From contig BMAT01002211.1 in assembly GCA_019649035.1 (NCBI GenBank), positions 40,726 to 86,057 on the forward strand: a DNA stretch of 45,332 bases, in the 5' to 3' direction. The stretch is from Elysia marginata. Taxonomy: Eukaryota > Mollusca > Gastropoda > Plakobranchidae. A program made the translations under genes and the position numbers. Within the stretch, counting starts at the first letter, position 1; each line of letters starts with the position of its first letter. The notes under the pieces were generated by a model that was not told the origin of the DNA, did no database searches, and saw only the letters and a program-made list of their open reading frames with translations. This document shows, piece after piece, positions 35,521 to 44,047 of this stretch.

Positions 35521-35576
35521 TCTCTGACTCTCTCTGCCTCTGTCTGTCTGTCTGCCTGTCTGTCTGTCTGTCTGTC

Positions 35577-35637
<61 letters not shown>
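35521..35637. repeat. (TCTG)n followed by (TC)n microsatellite
   Basis: A TCTG tetranucleotide tract is followed by a pure TC tract of about 50 bases (35588-35637). It directly precedes the ~130-bp unit duplicated at 35638 and 35831. Confidence 0.9.
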
Positions 35638-35643
<6 letters not shown>

Positions 35644-35940
35644 GCTCTTTGAGCTTGAGTGTGTGTATTTTTTCTGTATTAGTAGTCAGGACTTACTTGT
35701 GTCTTTCCCTTTTTTATTTGGTGTAATGAGGAAACAGTTTCTTTCCTTAATTAATATGCTCGTCTGTCAAAGCATCTGTCTTTCTTTCTGTCTGTCTGTC
35801 TGTCTCTCATTCTCTCTCTCTCTATTTTCCCTCTCGCTCTTTGAGCATGAGTGTGTGTATCTATTTTTCTGTTTTAATTATTCAGGGCTTTCTTGTGCCT
35901 TTTAGAAATCAGTTTCCTTCCTTAGTTATGCTTGTCTCTC
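35638..35940. repeat. Tandem duplication (193-bp offset) between TC microsatellites
   Basis: Two units, about 35638-35768 and 35831-35940, share gctctttgagc-tgagtgtgtgtat, then tcagg-ctt-cttgtg-ctt and cagtttc-ttccttaatta / cagtttccttccttagtta. They are separated by TCTG/TC repeats (35769-35830). The array thus looks like repeated blocks of microsatellite plus unique unit. Confidence 0.75.
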
Positions 35941-36026
35941 TCTGCGTCTGTCTTTCTTTCTATCTGTATGTCTGTCTGTCTTTGTCTGCCTGTGTGTCTG
36001 CCAATCTGTCTGTCTGTTTGTTTGTC

Positions 36027-36061
<35 letters not shown>

Positions 36062-36083
36062 GTCCCCTCTCTTTCTCTCTCTC
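35935..36083. repeat. Interrupted TC/TCTG microsatellite left of duplication copy B
   Basis: Mixed tctctctctgcgtctgtc and tctgtctgtctgtccc runs. It corresponds in position to the TC tract left of copy A. Confidence 0.85.
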
Positions 36084-36084
36084 C

Positions 36085-36600
36085 GCTTTGCATCCCCTCA
36101 CTCTACGCCCTTTTCTGAAAAGACGCAAATAAGACCTTAACTGCAAAAATATTATTTTAGAAAATTAAAGTTCCATTCATTCGACTTTAAGAAAAGAAAA
36201 ACTTGTCTCTGTGTTTCTCTTAGGTTCCTCATTTCATTATTTTACTCCCTTGCTCAGTGGTATACTATGTAGTCCTTTAAGCAGATTAGTATAATTGTAA
36301 AAGCAGCCATCGAAATTCTTAACTTACAACATTTGTATTTTGTATCAAACAGCATTGAAAAATGGCCGATGACGATTTCACATCAGATTTTTTACAAATT
36401 CAGTTTGACACCCTACTTTGTAATAAACACAGTATGAACTGGCGCTATAAATATCAAACAGGAGCGATTTTACACAGCCCGGTGGTTTTTGACGTGAAGA
36501 TGTCTTATGAGTTTTTACATCATGGAAATAATTGAGTTGCAAAGAGGATTGATATTTTTTATCTTAAAGAGACTATTAGCATTTTTTAGACTTGTAAAAA
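36085..36600. repeat. Segmental duplication, copy B
   Basis: Diverged counterpart of 33488-34215, with several small indels. It retains an open frame (36362-36535) partly conserved in copy A. Confidence 0.75.
36362..36535 (+). CDS. Small hypothetical frame, 57 residues, partly conserved in the duplicate
   Basis: ATG in the context gaaaaATGG opens a 57-residue frame starting MADDDFTSDFLQIQF and ending SYEFLHHGNN. In copy A (34096-34168) the same frame gives HSPVLFDVQVSYEFLQHDGN against HSPVVFDVKMSYEFLHHGNN, so part of the peptide is kept although the DNA has diverged. I recognise no family. It may be a first exon, a pseudogene or chance, and there is no supporting splice or promoter evidence. 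Confidence 0.2.
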   Translation: MADDDFTSDFLQIQFDTLLCNKHSMNWRYKYQTGAILHSPVVFDVKMSYEFLHHGNN

Positions 36601-36644
36601 AATGGTTTACAGAGACGTTGACTGAAAGTTCATTTTCACATTTT

Positions 36645-36930
36645 ACCCCCCAAGTCTGGAATTCCCTATAACTTAAGAAGACGATCAAGGCCTATTTTAT
36701 GAAGTCCATGATTACTCAATATAAATTTCGTTGTTTTTAGTTCTATAGGATATATACTTTTTTTCTTTTGAATATGATATACTGCTTGATTTTTTTTTGG
36801 TGTAAATTATATTGACGGCAATTTTAGAGAGAGTCCTTGTCTGTAGGATTATTGTGAAATTGTTGAACGCTTTGGGGTGTTTTGTACGGATACTGGTAAG
36901 GCGCTGTACAAATGAATTTCATTAGTATTT
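36645..36930 (+). mobile_element. 3' end of a truncated non-LTR retrotransposon (L2/CR1-like)
   Basis: At ~36651 a frame reads VWNSL, stop, LKKTIKAYFMK. This resembles the C-terminal end of LINE reverse-transcriptase ORFs (WNSLP...LKKxLKxxLF), broken by a stop. About 200 bases further, aacgctttggggtgttttgt and aaggcgctgtacaaatgaat look like the conserved LINE/SINE tail (GCGCTxTAxAAAT). It is 5'-truncated and decayed. Confidence 0.5.
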
Positions 36931-39326
36931 CTAAGGTCTCATTTTCACAAAAATTGCATAAATTGCATAAAGTCTTTTGTGTTGTGTTGTTTTGTTTTTG
37001 TTTCTTTTTTTAATTTGTGTATGTGTGTGTCGGGGGTGGGAGTGCTATCTTCGATTGATTTTATTTTTTGTTTTTTTAAACAGCAGCAATAGCAGTGCTT
37101 GGTAATAATTTTGTCATTGTTGATGTTGAAAGAGAACAGAGGAACAGACTTAGGAGGTGGAGGTAGTGGTGGAATTACACGGGGCGGGGGGGGGGGAGAT
37201 CAAAGAACTCTCGATTTACTATAACAAACTATTAGGCTAAAAGTGCATCATCGCAATACCTGCAGCACGATACCTGAACAGTAGGCCTACAATACAAGAA
37301 GTTAAATCCTGTCTTTGATTATCAGACTTTATAATACGATTATAGGGAAGGATGTCTGGGTTTTTTTTTCAGTTGGCCTACTCGTGGTATCACCAGTAAC
37401 ATGATTATTGTTTAATATGTTCCAAAGCGAGAGGGTAAAACTAAAAACAGAAAACTTAAATAAAAGGCTCAGAAAGTAAAAAATCACTGAGCCGTGAATT
37501 TTCTGTGTGTAGTTTAGCACTGCGGGGTGACATCAAGCCTGAAGTGGAGCAGTGCTGTAGCTTCCTCGCTTCGGAGGGTTGCAATACGTGCTGTAAAACC
37601 ATCTTATTTCTGTAAGCTTATGTAGGGCAGTAGCAAAAACAGAGAGAGGGCATGACTGGTAGGCTATGAGCAAATTGTTGTAGATAGGAATGTCAGAAGT
37701 GCTTGCACACTAGATCTAGCACCAAACGCGACTCAGGTGTGTAGTTCTAGGTGTAACGGGTGTGTGCAACAGTGGCTTACTGAATGAACTAAGCCCAATA
37801 CGGAATAGATCCAACTGGAAATAATCATTACGTCGGCCTACTTGTCAGGTAGCGTAATCAACACCAACATTTTCGGCTTACCGGTAGATCTATACGTTAT
37901 CGAATGCAACCTTAGAATCAATCTTGTTTAAGTTTGTGTGTGATTACTACCTGTAATACTCAAATTTATGTTTACTAGATAGAGCAAGTTTTAATTATTA
38001 TACTTCTTAAAGTCTCTAGCAACCTCAATTTCGCCTTTTCGGTGCCAGAAAAGTGTAAGTCATCCTAGATGAAGTAGACCTTAGCTTATTGTTTCTTCGC
38101 TTCAAACTTAAGTTTCTCGAGTGCTCGAAAAAAACAAAAAACAAAGGATTTTACCAGGTAGGTCCTCTATGGTAAAATCTCACCTGTAACCAGTCTGTAA
38201 ATATGACCTAAATTTGGATAATGTGTATACAGTATAGCAGTCATTACTTGCTAGCAGGCAAGTGCCTAGGAGTATATCATCTAACCTAGATCTTGATCTA
38301 GATACAATTACAAGTGATATTAACTTTGTCTTGAATGTTGTTTTCTTTTCTGTTGGAGGTTAATAACAGTTAAAATTATGTTCAATTTTTATTTATTTGA
38401 AATCAATTGTATTTTTATTCCGGAGTAATAATATGATAAGTTAAATTAAAATGAGCTTAATTTTAAAAGACCAATTATGCTTATAAATGTCTGCACGCTC
38501 TCTTATTTAAGTTCTAAGGTCTTTACGTCACCCCAACCTCAAACAACTGGAGGATTTCCTCATCATGCGTTTCCAGATTTGTGGTTTTTCATTTTTTACT
38601 CACATGTCACAAAAATTATTTTTTCTTTCCTTTTTTGTCACGATGAACCGAATTAATGTTGTCAAACTGGTGTAAGCTTTTCCTCTTCTTCTTTTATCGC
38701 GTGTGACTATATAATAGGGCATATTAAGTGTCTCTTTATAAATTCAAACCCCTTTATTCGTTTCATTCCAAATACCTATTCCTCCGATCTGCAGCAAGTG
38801 ATTTCATTCTGCTTTATCAATATATGGGTTCTTATATTTTTCCTACCTGAACTGCCACGCCAAGGCTTTAGTGAAATCGATACTGAGCAGGACAATTTAG
38901 AAAGAAAATCTCATTACCTTCAAAATCAAGAGAAAAGTCTTTAGAAATTATTCACTCATATTAAATACGACGTGTCCAAGAAAATAAAACGATGGTATTT
39001 GTAGCGTCATAGGCTTATATGTATTTATCAACCAGTCAATGTTGCTTGAATGGGATGTTCGCTTATACATTATAATATAAGGTTTATGTTTCTATTTGTG
39101 ATCAGAATCAACGACGTGGGTCTTGTTTGCAAAAATAAAAAAAAATGGAACAAAGAAAAAAATATTCATGGGCTGCCATGAAAAACGACAAACGCCCGGT
39201 TTAACAGTGAAACCCATCGTAAGTTGCACTGTTTAAAACTCTGGCCAGCACGATTTTACACCAAACTCGCTGCGGTTGGAGTGGATCAGTGGGATACACC
39301 ACAAAAGATCAGAAGTAGGCTACACC
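36931..39326. other. Intergenic flank upstream of the plus-strand gene; no gene seen
   Basis: AT-rich sequence with a G-rich run at 37181-37197 and a GT/T-rich patch near 36975-37075. No coding similarity on either strand. The transcription start of the plus-strand gene should lie here, probably close to 39200, but I see no TATA box or other clear core element. The segment just before the ATG is open in frame back to 39276 without an ATG. Confidence 0.45.
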
Positions 39327-40242
39327 ATGGATGATAAGCGAAGCCAGCATGACATCCCTCTCATCACGATCGAAAGATATATTGACGATAGCGATGATGA
39401 CGAGGAAGACAATAATGACATTGGCGAAGCTGACACGAGGCAGCGGCTTCTACGTTCCCCTAGGCGTAGGCGAGGGGAACAAGCTGGAGTGGAAAAGGAG
39501 GAGGAAGAGGAGGAAGAGGAGGACGGGCTGGAGGAGGTGACCGTGATAGTCCGAAGTCCGCCTACTCCTGCACCGCGAACATCTTTAATAGCTTCGCGAG
39601 TGTCTGTGCCTGAGGTCTCCCTGGGTACACCAGAATCTTCACAGCATGTAGCTGAGCCTCCGCTACCCCCTAGAGAACCCACGGCAGCCGTAATTGCTGG
39701 TTCAGCGGGACTAGTGTCTCCGCCAAGACCAGCCCTACCATCATCAACATCAACGTCATCATCACCCCATAGGTCCACATTACCCTCAACGCCATCCAGG
39801 CCAAAACCAAAGACTTACGCCCACCCGACGTCCCTTCCAAAGCCAAGAACTTCATCATCATCGTTGTCAGCAGCATCATCAAGCCCTTCACCGGTGATGT
39901 TAGAAATTCCACCAACACCAAGACAGCTTTTCTCCAGAACAGCTTCCACATCTTCAGCAGACTCAGCTCCGCCACTGCCTCCCAAGAAACATCCAGCAGC
40001 GGCCAAGTACAAGCCGCATGCGGTTACGTCAAAACCACCATTGCCACCCACATCAGCGGTAGCAACAGCGGCAGCAAGAGCTCGGCGAGTACCGCCAACT
40101 ACAACAGCTGCGGCGAGAGCCTTGAAGGCGGTGCCCCCAGCTCCTGATGGCGACAGTGATACAGCTGTGTTCCCACTGCTCAGTGACAGTAGCAGTCTCT
40201 ACGAGCCGATCCTAAAAAGAAGAGCATCTAACAAAGATGAGT
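39327..40242 (+). CDS. Unrecognised gene, coding exon 1: acidic, Pro/Ser-rich N-terminus (305 residues)
   Basis: The start is chosen at ATG 39327 in a strong context (acaccATGG). The donor is gtaagt at 40243, leaving one base (T) of a Tyr codon. Order of regions: acidic patch DDSDDDEEDNND (residues 21-32), basic RSPRRRRG (44-51), Glu-rich run (56-70), then a long Pro/Ser/Thr/Ala region to ~270. This contains SH3-ligand-like PPLPPR (111-116), APPLPPKK (215-222, residues approximate) and PPLPPT. It ends VFPLLSDSSSLYEPILKRR. It is probably disordered, without signal peptide or membrane segment. GC content is well above the surroundings, as expected for coding DNA. I do not recognise the family. 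Confidence 0.75.
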
Positions 40243-40324
40243 GTAAGTACAGCATCGTAATTATAAATAAAGAAAGAAAGAAAGAAAGAAATTATATATG
40301 TTTAGAGCTCTCCACCGCCTAAGG

Positions 40325-40583
40325 CAGTCTCATGACTTTACATATTTACCCCAGCAGGCCTATACACACCAGAGCAAATTCAACTCATATTTCACAACAT
40401 TTCAGTACGGCAGCCTGTTAGGCGCTCAAATACTTACATTCCACAAATTTCAAGCACTGCCTACAGCCAGGAAAGTTAGGGTAAATTGCTTTCCCAAGGC
40501 AATTGCAACATGACATGGTCGGGAATCAAACCCGCGACCACAAGATCTCAAGTCCGATGCGCTAACCACTCTGCCACGCTGCG
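40325..40583 (-). mobile_element. tRNA-derived SINE, antisense in intron 1
   Basis: The minus-strand head begins near 40583: A box tggcagagtggttagcgc and B box gggtttgattccc (40533-40521). It shares a block of ~31 bases (40471-40501) with the SINE at 25322-25685, so both belong to one family. The bodies further left have diverged. Confidence 0.75.
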
Positions 40584-40874
40584 TTGTGGACTAAGCGTTT
40601 GAATGTTGAATTTACTTGTCTTCTCTAGATTCTAATACTATCGCTTACATTGCAAAATATATAACAGTATGTACTAATAGTCCATTTTATGCCAACAGAA
40701 CGATGATAATAATGGTTCTAAATACAAAGTAACAATAGTCATTAGTACTAAAATCATAATTAGGATGATGATCTCGATATATAATAGTCGTGATTGTAAC
40801 TAATGTAAGACAAAAAGAAAAGAAAGGAGAGGGTTAAGAGAAGGAGAAGAGGCATAAGAAAAAGGAGAAAAAAC

Positions 40875-40902
40875 CAGCAGCAGCAGCAGAAGCAGCAGCA
40901 GC

Positions 40903-40982
<80 letters not shown>

Positions 40983-40995
40983 CAGCAGCAGCAGC
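40875..40995. repeat. Compound (CAG)n-(TAG)n-(CAG)n microsatellite in intron 1
   Basis: CAG units (with one AAG-type interruption) flank a pure GTA/TAG run of about 80 bases (40903-40982), which returns to CAG at 40981-40995. More degenerate TAG/TGG triplets continue to ~41110. The poly-Leu frame on the minus strand is its translation only. Confidence 0.95.
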
Positions 40996-41395
40996 ACTTA
41001 TACTAGAAGCAGTATTGATAGTAGTACATATAGTTGTAGTGATGGTGGAGGTATTGGTGGTGGTGATGTTAGAAGGAAATAAATCGTAAGGGCAGTACTA
41101 CTAGTAGTAGCACTTTTGGCGCTTGGTGGTCGCGATCGTATTGGTAGCTAATTTGATTGCAAATAAGTAGTGACAATATTATGATAAAATTATGCCCACA
41201 CATGTATGCTTTTTTCGTTTCAAAATCTTTTTTTAATATAGACTTAGAGCTTACTTGACCTGTAATTACCTTTCAAAGTTTGTGGTTCACGTAACCTCGG
41301 ATCTATGCCCTCTTCTTATAGTTTTTATCAGCGATATTATAATTGATATCGTTCTTATTGGTATCATGGTTATTTTAATTTTTTTTATTCTGCAG

Positions 41396-41495
41396 ACTTG
41401 GATACGGACGATTTAAAGGCGCTGGTGCATACCGAGCTGCCAAGTACTAGGCGCAGAAAGACTTTGGTGACGGAAAAAACCTACGCAGAAACGGG
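41396..41495 (+). CDS. Unrecognised gene, coding exon 2
   Basis: Acceptor ttctgcag, donor gtgagt. In the phase set by exon 1 it reads Y-LDTDDLKALVHTELPSTRR and RKTLVTEKTYAETG without stop. It ends two bases into a Gly codon. The exon is short; the call rests on matching phase at both ends, good splice sites and charged, non-repetitive protein. Confidence 0.75.
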
Positions 41496-41515
41496 GTGAG
41501 TTTTTGCGTTTTGCT

Positions 41516-41842
41516 AAAAAGAAATAAACAAAGAGCGTTTTTTATATAGCGCTTATCGACTTATAATTATGCTCAAAGCGCTTTTCATGGGTTTTCCGAC
41601 AGGCCGTTATCAACCAAAGTACCTTCTGAACTCACAGAGAAGCAGCAAGTAAAGCGCATCACTCTAGCATTCTGACAAGATCATTCACTGCCTATAACTT
41701 AAACGCATGAGTGAGGCAAAGAAGTCTGTGTAAATAGCCTTTCTCAAGGACTAAACGTTGATCTGCTGAAAGCAGGACTCGAACCCCTGACTTCTCGGTC
41801 TGAAAACCTAAAAAGTCTAACACTAGACCACGACGTCACATG
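41516..41842 (-). mobile_element. tRNA-derived SINE with LINE-like tail, antisense in intron 2
   Basis: The minus strand starts at ~41842 with a tRNA-like head: A box tggtctagtgttagac and B box ggggttcgagtcctgc (41787-41772). It ends near 41516 with aaagcgctttgagcata ... taagcgctatataaaaaacg, the GCGCT-TATAAA tail common to L2-type LINEs and their SINE partners. Length about 330 bp. Confidence 0.75.
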
Positions 41843-42534
41843 ATTTAAGGTTAATTTTTTAATGGTTAAGTGAGTATTTTAATAGTACACGTATCTGTTT
41901 AATTGAGAAGTAATGTGGTTTTTTCACTGCATTGCACACAGTTGTAGTTTTTCCCATTGCTGGGCTGAATAGGGACTGGATGCAGTATGTTCGTGGCTTT
42001 AGGCCAAGGCCGAAGTGGTGTGTTGCAGGTTGAGCTTGTACCTAGGCCAAGGCTAGTCCATGTACATTGCACCTAAATTTGTGACTATGGTGAATGTTTT
42101 TCTTATCAAAATATAACTCGTATGACTAATTTTCCATAGTTTTGGAGCGGTTTTACGCCCAATAGTACCCACCAAAGCGAATTTACATGTTCCATTGTGT
42201 TTGTTGAGAGTATTCAACATTCCCAAAAGTGCTCAAAGCTGTTCTTGAATTGTTTCCAGTTAGGAAGCTTATGTAGACATCTTATCTCTTGCTCTTCGCC
42301 AATTCTGATTCATTACTTTACTTATTTTAGTCTTTATTCTGGTGATCAGATAGGACGACGAACGTTTTTAAGACCTAAGCTTCATCACCAATAGCGGCAA
42401 TACAACTTGTAACAGACAACCTCATCGGCATGAAATTTTTGTTCTGATTTTAAACCAGTCTTCAGAATCTTGCTCAGTTATAGCCCTTTGTATACGTAGC
42501 CGTGGGTATAAAAGTCAGTTCTTTCCCCTTTCAG

Positions 42535-42704
42535 TCCTTATTATCGCCTGACGAAAGCGGCCGCGGCCACATTCGGGTGGCTGTACAGTTCCAGGGACGA
42601 CTATGACATCTCGCGGCCTTTGGAAGAAGACGAACCAGGCCCCCAGGATGAGCTGCGCGTGTGGGACCTGGCCGCAACCATCTTGCACAAGGATGATGTA
42701 TTTG
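42535..42704 (+). CDS. Unrecognised gene, coding exon 3
   Basis: Acceptor with a clear pyrimidine tract (ctttcccctttcag), donor gtgaga. It encodes PYYRLTKAAAATFGWLYSSR, DDYDISRPLEEDEPGPQ and DELRVWDLAATILHKDDVF. The mix of aromatic and hydrophobic residues suggests a folded segment, unlike exon 1. It is followed after one base by exon 4. No family recognised. Confidence 0.78.
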
Positions 42705-42954
42705 GTGAGAGATCTGGCATGTAAATCATTCGTCAGTGTGCGATCTGATCAAAATACCTTTAGCCGCGGTAAATTGTTGAGAGTAAGCACTTTGTCGTCC
42801 ATGGTTTAAATTGCGGGGGTTTGAGCCTGCCGTCAACGTAGTGGCAAGGTGAGGTGTTCATGTTTTGGGGTTTTTTTTTTGTTCGAGTTTTTCTTTTCCG
42901 AGTTTGTCATTACTTTATGCTCTTGTTTATCTTGCAAGTCAAATCGAACCCATG

Positions 42955-43110
42955 CTCGTTGGCAGATAGAATGACAAAAGATGGGGCCGTTTACGTTGCG
43001 GGCTTTGATCGATGGACTGACAAAGGGCATTGCCCTGATTGAGGATCGAACCTGGGACATCTGGAAATGGCGATCAACTGGCTTACTGATTGCGCCATCG
43101 CTCACTTCCA
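42955..43110 (-). mobile_element. tRNA-derived SINE fragment, antisense in intron 3
   Basis: Head on the minus strand: gatggcgcaatcagtaagcc (A box, ~43098-43079) and cccaggttcgatcctc (B box, 43056-43041). The family differs from the other SINEs here, and the left boundary is uncertain. Confidence 0.6.
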
Positions 43111-43389
43111 TGTCAATGTAGTACTAGTTGTCGTAAATAAAAGCTTTCTTTGCAACAAGTGTACTTTAAGATGTCTGAAGCCAATTACATTTTTGGTTTT
43201 TTTTTCACCGTAACGGGTTGCTAGTTTTTTTTTCTTCGATAAAGTGGGTGAAGGTCGGCACGGTAGTTTCATCGGAAAATATTCCGTGGTTTTCATCTCG
43301 ACCGTTTGTAATTTTTTTGCATTTGTGATTTAAGTTAAGAAAATACCTATCTTTTCCATAATCAAATTATTAATTAATACATTATTGTT

Positions 43390-43456
43390 TCAACTCCCTA
43401 CGGAGTTGAACTCTCGACCTATAGTTTCTTTGGCACCTAACGCCTTGCCAAATTAA
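43390..43456 (-). mobile_element. tRNA-like SINE head remnant, antisense in intron 3
   Basis: The minus strand reads ttggcaaggcgttaggtgcc (A-box-like) and, about 30 bases on, gagagttcaactccg (B-box-like). The cloverleaf is not intact, so this is a remnant rather than a functional tRNA gene. Confidence 0.4.
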
Positions 43457-43596
43457 AGATGCATAGCTTTTACCACAGCTTTTGTTTGGTTAACACAAAA
43501 AAAGACCTGTGACAAACTTTTTCGGAGCAGGCTACAGGCCTATTTTAAATTTTCTTTAAGCGAGCCTCCCCTACAACTTTGTTGCTGTTGTTGCAG

Positions 43597-44047
43597 CTCC
43601 GACGCCCAGCGAGCCAGCTGGCAGTGAGACCAGTGGCGGAAGTCGCACCAGCAGCCAGAGAACGTTCTCAGATCGCATGCGCCGCATGACGTGTACCTAC
43701 GAGCCCAACACAGACTTGCACACGCGTGTGGTTGTGAGGCGAACGTCCACCCGACGCGACACTGCCTTCGAGGGTTATCTCGCTCCAAGGTCCTCCTCGG
43801 CAACCCACCGGCTGTCGAAGCCAGGCCTCTATGTCCGGCCGTACGCCGTGGCTAGTGTGGTTGGTCTCAAAGAACGACCCCCGTCTCCTTTAAGTGTGAC
43901 GGACATCGGGAGTGGTAGGGACTTCACTGAGGGCGGTAGGGATGTAGAACGCGGGGAATTCGGAGAGTTTGTTGGCCCTGCTGCTTACGACCCAGTCAGT
44001 CCAGACGGTATAGCCTTTGGAGACAAAACCCAAGTGATGCTTTTAAG
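43597..44047 (+). CDS. Unrecognised gene, coding exon 4
   Basis: Acceptor gttgttgcag, donor gtaagg. It encodes APTPSEPAGSETSGGSRTSS, FSDRMRRMTCTYEPNTDLHT, RVVVRRTSTRRDTAFEGYLA, a Gly/Arg/Glu-rich stretch (DIGSGRDFTEGGRDVERGEF) and AFGDKTQVMLLR. It ends two bases into an Arg codon. The window ends exactly on gggtatttcag, a good acceptor, so exon 5 may start at the next base. In-window total: 545 complete residues. The serines and RRTS-type sites could be phosphorylated (inference). Confidence 0.78.

Larger units (their letters stand above)
40257..41395. other. Intron 1 of the plus-strand gene: AAAG run, SINE, compound triplet repeat
   Basis: Just after the donor comes (AAAG)n (40267-40290), which extends the exon 1 frame artificially to 40322. 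A SINE (40325-40583), the CAG/TAG microsatellite (40875-40995) and AT-rich sequence follow. No other gene. Confidence 0.7.

Noticed and set aside
34766-36146. Several Ser/Leu/Cys/Val- or Arg/Asp-rich frames
   Set aside because: They are translations of TC and TCTG microsatellites.
39320-39975. Long minus-strand frames opposite exon 1 of the plus-strand gene
   Set aside because: They are shadows of the GC-rich, Ser/Pro/Glu-rich coding exon (poly-Ser opposite GAG/GAA and similar), with no splice or similarity support.
39276-40322. 348-codon plus-strand frame taken as a single gene
   Set aside because: Its first codon is TTG, not ATG; the proper ATG is at 39327. It also runs past a consensus donor at 40243 into an (AAAG)n repeat, so only 39327-40242 is treated as an exon.
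40800-40997. Poly-leucine minus-strand frame
   Set aside because: Direct translation of the CAG/TAG microsatellite.
42779-42850. B-box-like gggggtttgagcctgcc on the plus strand in intron 3
   Set aside because: No matching A box at the right distance and no SINE body.
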